From: Elusimicrobiota bacterium
GTDB lineage: Bacteria > Elusimicrobiota > Elusimicrobia > UBA1565 > UBA9628
Direction of reading: 5' to 3'
Assembly: GCA_023213235.1 (NCBI GenBank)
Contig: CP096137.1
Location: 3,040,908-3,104,907, forward strand
Length of the DNA: 64,000 nt
Position numbers and translations under genes: made by a program. Below, piece after piece: positions 36,992 through 45,175 of the stretch. The notes beneath the pieces were generated by a model, which searched no databases, had not been told where the DNA came from, and saw nothing but the letters and a program-made list of their open reading frames with translations. Numbering within the stretch: the first letter of the stretch is position 1; each line of letters begins with the position of its first letter.

Positions 36992-38632
36992 TCAAGCGAC
37001 GGGGTCGCGCTGGAGGAACGGGTAGCGGTAGTCGCGCGGCGGGTCGAAGGTCTCCTTGATCGTGCGCGGGGAAACCCAGCGCAGGAGATTGAGATAAGAC
37101 CCGGCCTTATCATTGGTGCCCGAAGCGCGCGCGCCTCCAAACGGCTGCTGGCCGACGACGGCGCCGGTCGGCTTGTCGTTGAGGTAGAAGTTGCCCGCCG
37201 CGTGGACGAGCGCCTTCTCCGCCTCGACGAGCACGCGGCGGTCGCGCGCGAACACCGAGCCGGTCAGCGCGTAGGGCGTGCTCTCGTCGACGAGCTTGAG
37301 CGTGTCCTTCCACTTCTTTTCCTGGTAGACGTAGACGGTGAGCACCGGTCCGAAGATCTCCTCGCACATCGTCGTGCTCTTGGGGTCCGTCGTCTCGATG
37401 ATCGTCGGGTGGACGAAGAAGCCGACGCTGTCGTCGCAGATCCCGCCGGCGACGATCTTGTTGGCCTTGTTCTTCTTCGCGGCCGCGATGTAGGCCTTGA
37501 TGCGGTCGAAGGACTGGCGGTTGATCACGGCGTTGACGAACTTGCCCGGATCCTCGGGGGTGCCGACCTCGATGGTGGCGAGCATGTCCTTCATGAGCTT
37601 CTTGATCTTCGGCCACTGGCCCGCCGGGACGTAGGCGCGCGAGGCGGCGGAGCACTTCTGCCCCTGGTACTCGAAGGCGCCGCGCACGAGCGCGGTCGCG
37701 ACGGCCTCGGGATCGGCCGACTCGTGCGCGAGCACGAAGTCCTTGCCGCCCGTTTCGCCGACGAGCCTGGGATAATTTTTATAGAGGTTGATATTCTGGC
37801 CGACCGTCGTCCACATGCCCTTGAACACCGACGTCGAGCCGGTGAAGTGCACGCCGGCGAGGTCGGGATGCGAGAGGGCCACGTCCGAGACGGCCTTCGG
37901 GTCGCCCGAGACCATGTTGATGACGCCCGGCGGCAGGCCGGCCTCTTCGAACAGCTTCATGACCCAGTACGCGCTGTACATCGCGTGCGTCGACGGCTTC
38001 CAGACGACGACGTTGCCCATGAGGGCGGGGGCCGCCGGGATGTTGCCCGCGATGGCCGTGAAGTTGAACGGCGTGACCGCGTAGACGAAGCCCTCGAGCG
38101 GGCGGTACTCGAGGCGGTTCCAGAGGCCCTTCGAGCTGTCGACCTGCTGGGCGTAGATGAACTCGGCGTAGTAGGCGTTGAAGCGCAGGAAGTCGATGAG
38201 CTCGCAGGCGGCGTCGATCTCGGCCTGGAAGAGGTTCTTCGATTGGTTGAGCATGGTCGCGGCGTTGAGCGTCCAGCGCCAGTCGTTGGCGAGGAGGTCG
38301 GCGGCCTTGAGGAAGATGCCGGCGCGGGCCTCGAAGGGCATCGCGGCCCAGTCCTTGCGGGCCTTGAGCGCGGCGGCGATCGCCTTCTTCATGTCGGCGG
38401 GCGAGCCGTCGTGGTACTTCGCGAGGAGCTGGTTGTGGTCGTACGGGGAGCGCACGTCGTGCTTCTTGCCGGTGCGCACTTCCTGGCCGCCGATGAACAT
38501 CGGGATGTCGACGACCTTTGACTTCATCTGGTTCAGGCGCGCGAAGAACTTCTGCCGCTCCGGGCTGCCGGGGGCGTAGTTCAGGATGGGCTCGTTGACG
38601 GGCTTCGGGACGTTGAATCGGGCGTTGCTCAT
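36992..38632 (-). CDS. pruA: 1-pyrroline-5-carboxylate dehydrogenase
   Basis: A 546-residue aldehyde dehydrogenase oxidising glutamate-semialdehyde to glutamate in proline catabolism. Evidence includes FVYAVTPFNFTAIAGNIPAAP, VVVWKPSTHA and VHFTGSTSVFKG (NAD site), LVGETGGKDFV (general-base Glu), YQGQKCSAASRAYVP (catalytic Cys) and EEIFGPVL. The length and KNYPRLVGETGGKDF context match the mitochondrial-type (ALDH4A1-like) branch, not the bifunctional PutA. No proline dehydrogenase is adjacent. TATCAT ends 6 nt before the ATG. Confidence 0.93.
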   Translation of the reverse strand: MSNARFNVPKPVNEPILNYAPGSPERQKFFARLNQMKSKVVDIPMFIGGQEVRTGKKHDVRSPYDHNQLLAKYHDGSPADMKKAIAAALKARKDWAAMPFEARAGIFLKAADLLANDWRWTLNAATMLNQSKNLFQAEIDAACELIDFLRFNAYYAEFIYAQQVDSSKGLWNRLEYRPLEGFVYAVTPFNFTAIAGNIPAAPALMGNVVVWKPSTHAMYSAYWVMKLFEEAGLPPGVINMVSGDPKAVSDVALSHPDLAGVHFTGSTSVFKGMWTTVGQNINLYKNYPRLVGETGGKDFVLAHESADPEAVATALVRGAFEYQGQKCSAASRAYVPAGQWPKIKKLMKDMLATIEVGTPEDPGKFVNAVINRQSFDRIKAYIAAAKKNKANKIVAGGICDDSVGFFVHPTIIETTDPKSTTMCEEIFGPVLTVYVYQEKKWKDTLKLVDESTPYALTGSVFARDRRVLVEAEKALVHAAGNFYLNDKPTGAVVGQQPFGGARASGTNDKAGSYLNLLRWVSPRTIKETFDPPRDYRYPFLQRDPVA

Positions 38633-38647
38633 GGGGCGATGATAACA

Positions 38648-38676
38648 TTGCGCGGGGCGGCATTTCCCGCTACACT
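38648..38676 (+). promoter_or_regulatory. Leaderless-type promoter of the 166-residue membrane protein
   Basis: TTGCGC (38648-38653), 17-bp spacer, TACACT (38671-38676), then 6 nt to the ATG. Confidence 0.7.
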
Positions 38677-38682
38677 CGGCGC

Positions 38683-39183
38683 ATGTCCGTCTCCGCCCAT
38701 CTCTCGCCCGAGCCCGAGCGGCGGCTCTGGCTGATCTACGAAAGCCTGCGCAACTCGACCGACGGGGCGGACTTCCGGCTCGGAGCGCTGGCGGCGCTGG
38801 CCGCCCTCGAGATCGGACTCCTGAGGCCGACGCTGTGGCTCGCGGTCCCGCTCGCGGCCGTGCTGGTCGCCGCCGCGACGGCCTTCCTGCCGGTGCGGCG
38901 CCTGCCGAAGACCTTGGCCTATCTCGAGGAGGCGCGGCGCAAGCCGCGCGTCGACGACAACCTGCTCCTGCCCGAGGATCTCGTGAAGTACTCGCACGGC
39001 GAGCTGATCTTCCGGTTCGACAAGTACCTCGGCGGCGGCATCACCGCGACGCCGTACTACGAGGATCTCGTCGGGCGGATCCTCGACCACGCGCACATGG
39101 CCGCGCGCAAGCAGGCGATCCTGAAGATCGCCTGCCTGCTGGCCGCGCTGGGACAGCTCGCCGTGCTTAAGCTGCTGCTCTAG
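38683..39183 (+). CDS. Three-helix membrane protein resembling DUF5706 (Pycsar TM effector-like)
   Basis: 166 residues. Two N-terminal helices (about 28-65) follow an amphipathic start. A central soluble segment (FRFDKYLGGGITATPYYEDL) and a C-terminal helix (KIACLLAALGQLAVLKLLL) preceded by AHMAARKQA complete it. The order of helix pair, YxxxL region, basic ARK segment and last helix is how I remember the DUF5706 membrane effectors of Pycsar defence. No nucleotide cyclase is next to it, so function is open. Its stop shares CTAG with trxA. Confidence 0.55.
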   Translation: MSVSAHLSPEPERRLWLIYESLRNSTDGADFRLGALAALAALEIGLLRPTLWLAVPLAAVLVAAATAFLPVRRLPKTLAYLEEARRKPRVDDNLLLPEDLVKYSHGELIFRFDKYLGGGITATPYYEDLVGRILDHAHMAARKQAILKIACLLAALGQLAVLKLLL

Positions 39184-39494
39184 AGCAGAGCGTCGAGCTT
39201 GGCCTTGATGGCCGCCTTCGACTGGACGCCGACGACCTGCTCGACGAGCTTGCCCTGCTTGAAGAACAGGAGCGTCGGAATCGCCGAGACGCGATAGGCC
39301 GTCATCGTCTCCGAGTTCTCGTCGGTGTTGAGCTTGGCCACGACGGCCTTGCCCTGGTACTCGCCGGCGAGCTCCTCGACGATCGGGCCGAGCATCCGGC
39401 ACGGCCCGCACCACGGCGCCCAGAGGTCGACGAGCACGGGCTTGTCGGACTCCAGGGCCTGCTTCTTGAACGTCGCGTCGGTCAGTTCGAGCAC
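39180..39494 (-). CDS. trxA: Thioredoxin
   Basis: A 104-residue cytoplasmic disulfide reductant. VLVDLWAPWCGPCRMLGPIVEEL has the WCGPC active site, followed by AKLNTDENSETMTAYRVSAIPTLLFFKQGK with the cis-proline. GTG 39494 is chosen for correct thioredoxin length and an AAGGAGG 4 nt upstream. It is 29 nt behind the HtrA-like gene, likely in the same transcript. No Cys resides in the N-terminal region, as in classical TrxA. Confidence 0.95.
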   Translation of the reverse strand: MLELTDATFKKQALESDKPVLVDLWAPWCGPCRMLGPIVEELAGEYQGKAVVAKLNTDENSETMTAYRVSAIPTLLFFKQGKLVEQVVGVQSKAAIKAKLDALL

Positions 39495-39523
39495 TGTGCC
39501 TCCTTGCGAATCAGTTAAATTTA

Positions 39524-40465
39524 TCAATTGCGGTTCTCGCGGGGAACGACGGAAATGTCTTCGGGGCCCCTTTCCCGGACGACGGTCATGCGCAAAGAGC
39601 GGCCGATCGACTCCTCGCCGAGAGCCTTGTGCAGGTCGTCGACGCCGGCGGCGGGGCGCCCGTCGAAGCCGACGATGAGGTCCCCCTCCTCGACGCCCGC
39701 GTCGGCGGCGGGGCCGCCCGGCTCGACGGCGATGACGAGCACGCCGGACTCCGCCGCGACGCCGAGCCGCTTGGCCAGCCCGCGCGGAACCTTCACGTCC
39801 TGGCCGCCGAGGCCGAGGAAGCCGCGGCGGATGCGCCCGTGCTCGATGAGCCGGCCGGCGACGTGCTTGGCGGTGTCGACCGGAATCGCGAAGCACAGGC
39901 CCTGAGCGGGCAGGATCACCGCCGAGTTGACGCCGATCACGCGCCCGCCCGAGTCGACGAGCGGCCCGCCGGAATTTCCCGGATTGAGCGCCGCGTCGGT
40001 CTGCACGATGCCGTCCATCATGCGTCCCGACTCCGAGCGCAGCGAGCGGCCGAGCGCGGAGACGACGCCGGCCGTCACCGAGTAAGAGAAGCCGTACGGG
40101 CTGCCGATCGCGATCGCCACCTGCCCGGGCCGCAGCGACTTCGACTCGCCGAGCTCGAGCACGGGCAGGCCGTCGGCCTGCACGCGCACGACCGCGAGGT
40201 CGGTCGCCGGGTCGTCGCCGACGATCTCGCCCTGGAAGCGGCGCCCGTCGTGGAGCACGACGTCGAGCGCGGAGGCGCCGTGCACGACGTGGCTGTTCGT
40301 GAGGATGTAGCCGTTCGCGGTGAAGACGAAGCCCGAGCCCGCCCCGCCGCGCGAGCCTTTCCGCGCCTCGATCTTGACCACGGCGGGGCTCACCCGCGCC
40401 GCCACGTCGGCCACGGTCCGGCTGTACGCGTCCAGCAGCGCCCCGTCGTTCTCTCTGGTTTCCAT
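39524..40465 (-). CDS. HtrA/DegP-like serine protease without signal peptide
   Basis: A 313-residue trypsin-like protease with one PDZ domain. The catalytic triad is His in ILTNSHVVHG, Asp in DPATDLAVVRV and Ser in NPGNSGGPLV; the PDZ domain spans about 225-305 (GPAADAGVEEGDLIVGFDG). The N-terminus (METRENDGALLDAYSRTV) is acidic and hydrophilic, so unlike usual HtrA proteins it has no export signal or anchor and should act in the cytoplasm. AGGAGG precedes the ATG. It lies between the SDR and trxA genes. Confidence 0.88.
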   Translation of the reverse strand: METRENDGALLDAYSRTVADVAARVSPAVVKIEARKGSRGGAGSGFVFTANGYILTNSHVVHGASALDVVLHDGRRFQGEIVGDDPATDLAVVRVQADGLPVLELGESKSLRPGQVAIAIGSPYGFSYSVTAGVVSALGRSLRSESGRMMDGIVQTDAALNPGNSGGPLVDSGGRVIGVNSAVILPAQGLCFAIPVDTAKHVAGRLIEHGRIRRGFLGLGGQDVKVPRGLAKRLGVAAESGVLVIAVEPGGPAADAGVEEGDLIVGFDGRPAAGVDDLHKALGEESIGRSLRMTVVRERGPEDISVVPRENRN

Positions 40466-40475
40466 ACGGCCTCCT

Positions 40476-41221
40476 TTATCTCGTCATTCCGCCGGCGACG
40501 CGGATCGTCTCGCCCGACACCCAGCGCCCGTCGCCCGAGGCGAGGAAGGCGACCAGGTCGGCCACGTCCGCCGGCAGGCCGATGCGCCCGAGCGGCGTGC
40601 GCTCGATCATGCTCTTCTTGAACTCGGGATTGACGACCGACCTCATGAGGTCGGTCTCGACGGGTCCGGGGGCGACGCCGTTGACGGTGACGCCCCGCGG
40701 GCCGAGCTCGGCGGCCCAAATCCGCGTCAGGGCGTCGAGCGCCGCCTTCGTCGCGGAGTAGACGCCGGCGCCGGCCATCGCGCCCGTGGCCGCGACCGAG
40801 CTGACGTTGATCACGCGGCCGCCGTCCTTGAGGTACGGCAGCGCGGCCTGCGTCGTGAAGATCGGCCCGTTGACGTTGAGGTCGAACTGCGACTTCACGT
40901 GCTTCTCATCGACGGCCTCGAGGGGAACGAACTCCCCCAGCCGGCGTTGTTGACGACGATGTCGACGCGCCCGTGCTCCTTGAGCGCGGCGGCGACAAAG
41001 GCCTTGGCCTGCGCCGGATCGGACGCGTCCGCCTTGTGCGCCGACGCCCTGCCGCCTGCCTTCTTGATGCGCGCGACGAGCGCGTCGGCCTCCTCGGCCG
41101 AGCGCGAGTAGCTCACCGCCACCGCCGCGCCGTCCGCGGCCAGCCGCTCCGCGATCGCCGCGCCGATGCCGCGCGCGCCTCCGGTCACCACCGCCGTCTT
41201 CCCTTCGAGTCTCCTGCTCAT
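40476..41221 (-). CDS. Short-chain dehydrogenase/reductase (frameshifted)
   Basis: About 247 residues. The Rossmann motif is TGGARGIGAAIAERLAADGA, followed by the NNAG block, the catalytic VSSVAATG...YSATKAAL and PGPVETDL. A break near 40940 fits one G missing from GGGGG, restoring NNAGWGEFVPLEAV. It resembles FabG-type ketoreductases; the TetR gene upstream suggests an inducible detoxifying reductase. A GGAG lies before the ATG. A TetR-type operator candidate lies 17-32 bp upstream. Confidence 0.87.
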
Positions 41222-41237
41222 GGTCGTCTCCTCGTTC

Positions 41238-41253
41238 TTGAATGATGAGTCAA
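41238..41253. promoter_or_regulatory. Candidate second TetR operator upstream of the SDR gene
   Basis: TTGAATGATGAGTCAA is an imperfect palindrome. It resembles, on the opposite strand, the site in the tetR promoter (TTGACYSATCAKTC pattern). It lies between the tetR stop and the SDR start. Confidence 0.45.
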
Positions 41254-41271
41254 TAATCAGGCCGAAAAATG

Positions 41272-41846
41272 TCACCCCAAGGTTTTCAACGCCGTTTCCG
41301 CGACGCCGCGAAGGTCGGACTCGGGGGCGCCGGCCTTGGCCAGAGCGCGCAGCCCCAGCAGCGCGGCATAAAGGAAGCGCGCCAGCGCGCGGGGTCTCCC
41401 GGCGCCTTGACCGTTCCGTCGGCGCGGCCGCGCAGGAGCGCGGCGTGCAGCCCGCCCTCGATTCGGCGGCGGGCAGCCTCGACGCACACCGAGACCTTCG
41501 CGTCCCGGGCCGAGTTCTCGCTCGCGGCGTTCGACATCAGGCAGCCGCAGGGATCGGAGACCGCCTCGTCGACGATCAGATCGAACATGCGCTCGAGCGC
41601 CTTGCGCCCGGTCGGGGCGGCGGAGATCTCGGTCATCAGACGCGCGGCGCGCGTCGAGTCGTAGCGTCTCAGCGCCGCGAGGTAGAGCGCGCGCTTGTCG
41701 CCGAAGGCTCCGTACAGGCTCGCGCGGCGCAGGCCGGTCGCCTTCTCGAGATCGGTGACGGACGCCCCCTCGAAGCCCCTGGAGCGGAACACCTCCACGG
41801 TCTTGTCGAGGATCGCGTCGACGTCGAACGAGCGGGGCCGGGCCAT
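41272..41846 (-). CDS. TetR-family regulator (frameshifted)
   Basis: About 190 residues. The N-terminal HTH is SVTDLEKATGLRRASLYGAFGDK; the ligand domain includes DPCGCLMSNAASENS, which is close to the CGCLL(G/V)N motif of the DhaR/AcrR-type group that commonly regulates SDR or nitroreductase genes. A break near 41395 fits one missing base, leading to the proper tail RFLYAALLGLRALAKAG. ATG 41846 lies 6 nt after a perfect TATAAT. Confidence 0.87.
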
Positions 41847-41852
41847 TCGGTC

Positions 41853-41881
41853 ATTATAGACTGATCGGTCAATAATGTCAA
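41853..41881 (-). promoter_or_regulatory. Consensus tetR promoter with operator in the spacer
   Basis: Minus strand: TTGACA (41876-41881), 17-bp spacer, TATAAT (41853-41858), both perfect, then 6 nt to the ATG. The spacer holds the palindrome-like GACCGATCAGTC (41859-41870), a typical TetR/AcrR half-site pair, so the gene is probably autorepressed. Confidence 0.85.
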
Positions 41882-41927
41882 GCCCCGGGCTGTTTCCGAC
41901 CGGGCGCTATCTTACTAGAATCGACGC

Positions 41928-42865
41928 GTGTCCGATCCCCTCGCCGAAAAGCGCGGCCGCCTCCTCGCGCAGTGCGCCGACCTGCCGCGGCGCTGCCGGC
42001 TCGTCGAGGCGAGCGAGGGCGGGGCCGTGTCGCGCAAGCTCGAGAAGCTGCGCCTCTTCGGCGGGCGCTACCTGACCTGGGCCGCGGCGCGCGCGGGCCT
42101 CGCGCCGGAGACGGTCGAGTTCCCCTGTTCTGGGGACGGCGGCAGACCTTGCCGTGGTCCGACGACGCGGACTTCACGACGTTCTACCTCGCGGGCGGCC
42201 CTGGAGGCCCGGAGTACAAGCTCGTGCGCTGGTTCATCCGCAACCTGAAGAGCGGCGACGTTTTCTACGACGTGGGAGCCAACTACGGCTTCTACACGAT
42301 GCTCGCCTCCGAGCTGCTCGGCGAGGAGGGCCAGCTCCACGCCTTCGAGCCGCTGCCCGAGGTGCACGAGTGGCTGGCGCGAAACTCTCCGCGCCTGGCG
42401 GCGCGGCTCGTCGACGCGGCGCTGTGGGATGCGACCGGCACGGCGACTTTGTACAAGCACCGCCTCGGCGACGCGTTCAACACGCTCGAGAAGGAGGTCA
42501 CCGACTTCGACCCGACCCGCGGGCCCGGGCGGACCGAGGTGCGCACGATCACTCTCGACGACTACGCGAAGGCCGAGAAGCCGCCGACCGTCATGAAGAT
42601 CGACGTGGAGGGCGGCGAGAAGCGACTGCTGGCCGGCGCGGAGAAGACGCTGCGCTCCGCGCGCCCGGCGATCGCGATGGAGGCCTGGGCCGGCGAGGGC
42701 GGGCGCCGCTTCACCTTGCCCGCCGCGCGGCTGCTGCTCGACTGGGGCTACGAGGTCCGCTCGCTCGACGAGGACGGCGGGACCGCCCCGCTCGCCCCGG
42801 AGTCCCTCCCCGCCTTCCTCGACGCGATCCGCGGCTGGGACAACCTGATCTTCGTGTCGAAGTAG
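41928..42865 (+). CDS. FkbM-family SAM-dependent methyltransferase (frameshifted)
   Basis: About 312 residues. VFYDVGANYGFYTMLASELL is the SAM-binding loop, LHAFEPLPEVHEWL motif 2, and TVMKIDVEGGEKRLLAGA the family signature. FkbM enzymes O-methylate sugars or small molecules, often in surface glycan loci. The start and the core are in different frames; a break near 42128 fits one missing base (CCCCTGTTCTGG). GTG 41928 follows a TAGAAT box by 6 nt. The stop codon lies in the first bases of the 32-bp inverted repeat. Confidence 0.85.
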
Positions 42866-42944
42866 TGTCAGTCCTCCCGTTGTTGCATTATTCGAATTGG
42901 GATTTCCCTTTGCGAATAATGCAACAACGGGAGGACTGACACTA
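42863..42944. repeat. Perfect 32-bp inverted repeat with 18-nt loop
   Basis: Arms 42863-42894 and 42913-42944 match perfectly; each begins TAGTGTCAGTCCTCCC and ends ATTATTCG at the loop. It contains the fkbM stop and ends 4 nt before the convergent AAA+ gene's stop. No T-tract follows. It may serve as a two-way terminator, but perfect long arms suggest a recently moved REP/MITE-like element. Confidence 0.85.
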
Positions 42945-42948
42945 TTTC

Positions 42949-43953
42949 CTAGGCAGGCGGCTGCTCGCGGCGGCAGACGATCTCGCCGCTTTCGGCGACC
43001 TCGAAGGAAACCGCCTTCGCCTTGGCGGCGCGCGCCTCGACGAAGTGGTTGGCGTAGCGGTCGAACAGGATGCGCTCGAGCTCGCGTATGCCGAACTTGC
43101 TGACGCGGATGTTGGCCTCGAGCGCCTGGATCAGGAGCTCCGGCGCCACGAAGCGCGTTTCAACCCCATACTCCTGGCCGAGCTTGGCGATCTTCAGCAG
43201 CGCGATCTCGGCGATCTGCATGCCGGCCAGCGGGTTGAAGAGGTAGACCTTGTCGACGCGCCCGAGCAGCTCCGGGCGGAAGGTCCCGCTTTCGGAAAGC
43301 ACGGTCTTGATCGCGTTCATGATCCGCGGGTAGTCCGTCAGCCCCGCGACGGCCTTGCCCATCGACTCGGCGAGCGCGTTGCTCGTCATGACGACGACGG
43401 CCTGGGTGAAGTCCGCGGTCTTGCCGCTGCCCTGCTCCGTCAGACGGCCCTCGCCCATGAGCTGCAGCAGGAGGTCGAAGACGATCGGATGCGCCTTCTC
43501 GATCTCGTCGAAGAGGACCACGCGCTTGGGATTGGCGAACATCGGGCGCGTGAGCTGGCCGCCCTGGTCGGCGCCGACGTAGCCCGCGGAGGCGCCCGTC
43601 AGGCGCGCCTTGCCCATCTCCGCGCTGGCGAGCTCGGAGCAGTCGAAGCGCAGCAGCGAGCCCTCGTCGCCGAACAGGTACTCGCAGATCGCCTTCGCGA
43701 GCTCGGTCTTGCCCGTGCCCGTGGGCCCGAGGAAGAGCAGGTTGCACACGGGACGCGTGCGCTTGTCCTTCATCCAGGACAGGCGGATCAGCCGCGCGAC
43801 GTCGGCGATGATCTCGTCCTGCCCCTTCACGCGCGACTTCAGGTGCTCGACGAGCTTGTTCTCGTCGACCGTGAAGCGCTTGCTCTCGGCGTCCGTCTCC
43901 TTGAGCATGCCCTGGAGCTTGCTCCAGTCCGTCATCTTCGAAAGATCGCTCAC
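42949..43953 (-). CDS. Single-ring ClpB/ClpA-type AAA+ ATPase (soluble)
   Basis: 334 residues corresponding to a ClpB second ATPase domain plus its C-terminal small domain. VKGQDEIIADVARLI leads in; Walker A LFLGPTGTGKTELAKA; pore loop AGYVGADQGG; Walker B VVLFDEIEKAHP; sensor 1 VVVMTSNAL; arginine finger FRPELLGRVDKVYLF; sensor 2 FGIRELERIL. It lacks the N-domain, first ring and ClpP-binding loop, so it is probably an unfoldase or remodeller rather than a protease partner. GTG with GAGGAG upstream. Last gene of the quartet. Confidence 0.88.
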   Translation of the reverse strand: MSDLSKMTDWSKLQGMLKETDAESKRFTVDENKLVEHLKSRVKGQDEIIADVARLIRLSWMKDKRTRPVCNLLFLGPTGTGKTELAKAICEYLFGDEGSLLRFDCSELASAEMGKARLTGASAGYVGADQGGQLTRPMFANPKRVVLFDEIEKAHPIVFDLLLQLMGEGRLTEQGSGKTADFTQAVVVMTSNALAESMGKAVAGLTDYPRIMNAIKTVLSESGTFRPELLGRVDKVYLFNPLAGMQIAEIALLKIAKLGQEYGVETRFVAPELLIQALEANIRVSKFGIRELERILFDRYANHFVEARAAKAKAVSFEVAESGEIVCRREQPPA

Positions 43954-43963
43954 CGTGTTCTCC

Positions 43964-45175
43964 TCATGGAAGGGTGCCGGGCGCGCGGCCGCGGCGGAAA
44001 ATGTCGCGCGAGAACGCGCGCCGGACGAGCGACGTCGACGAGCCGAAATAGGCCTCGACGGCCGTCGACTCGCTGCCTCGCACGCCGACGACGCGCGGGC
44101 GCCGGGGACCCGTCACCGTCGCCGTCGCGCCCTCGTAGGCGTTGATCTCCGTCTGCGGAGCGTCGTCGTACCGGCAGTCGGCCAGCTCGACCGACGCCTC
44201 GAGCCAGGCCGCGACGGGCAGACGCCCCGCGATCTTCGCGCGCGTGAAGCGCGCCTTGAGCGGGCCGCGCAGGATGACCGTGGCGCGGCCGCCCATGAGC
44301 TCCGAATCGACGACCGTCAGCCGGGACGGCCTGTCGCCCTGCTCGGCGATCAGCGCGGGCTCTCCGAAGCCGGGAGTTCCGAGCTCGACGCGCCGCAGCA
44401 GGACCGTCGAGCCCGTCGCGTACAGCGCGCCGTGCGGCTCGCGGATCGGGAATTCGTTCGGGGTGCCGTACATCACGCGCACCTTTTCCATCTCGAGGCT
44501 CCCGTTGCGCACGACGACCCCCGCCATGCGCCCCGAGTGGCGGATGGTGACGGCCCCGGGGTCGGAGCCCTGGCCCGTGATGCGGAGGCTCTTGTCCGTG
44601 ACCTCGACGGGGCCTTCATAGATTCCAGGGCGCACCTGGATCTCGTCGCCCGAGGACGCGCTGAACGCCGCGTCGCGCAGGCTGCGCGTGTCCCCGCGCC
44701 GGCGGCGTCGACGACGTAGACGCCCGGGCGCGCGGGGCGCACGAGCATCGCCGGAGGCGGAGGCGGCAGAGCCTGCTGGCCGATGAGCCCGTTGATGAAC
44801 CCGGCCACGCCCCCGGGCCGCCGCCCGCCGGGATGCCCTGGTTGTTGCCGACCCCCGCGCCGGTCAACGTGATCTGAGGCGGGGCCGGCGGCGTCGCCGC
44901 GGCGGCCGGCGCCGGAGCGGGGGCGGGGGCGACAGCGAGCGGCAGCGGCCCGGGAGCCGGGGCCGGCGCGGCGGCGGGAGCGGCCGCGACCGGGGCGCCG
45001 AGCGCGAAGTGCTCGGCCGCCGCGGGCGCCGCCGCCGGCGCGGGGCCGCCGCCGGCGCGAGCGCGGGGCCGGGCGAGCGGCGCGCCTGGATCGAGCCGAC
45101 GAGGGAGACGACGGCGGCCAGTCCCGCGATCGCCGCGAACATCTGGAACCAGCCGTCGCCGGCGACGCGCTTCAC
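43964..45175 (-). CDS. Membrane-anchored right-handed beta-helix protein (frameshifted)
   Basis: About 400 residues. A membrane helix (WFQMFAAIAGLAAVVSLVGS) follows a short basic start, then comes a long Ala/Pro linker. A pectate-lyase-like parallel beta-helix follows: GDEIQVRPGIYEGPVEVTDK, LRITGQG, GALYATGSTVLLRRVEL, RLTVVDSELMGGRATVILRG. The opening GDxIxVxPGxYxGPVxV resembles DUF1565/NosD-like repeats. No lyase catalytic residues are evident; it may bind or scaffold. Breaks near 45050, 44820 and 44700 fit missing bases. GTG overlaps the upstream AAA+ stop as GTGA. Confidence 0.75.
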
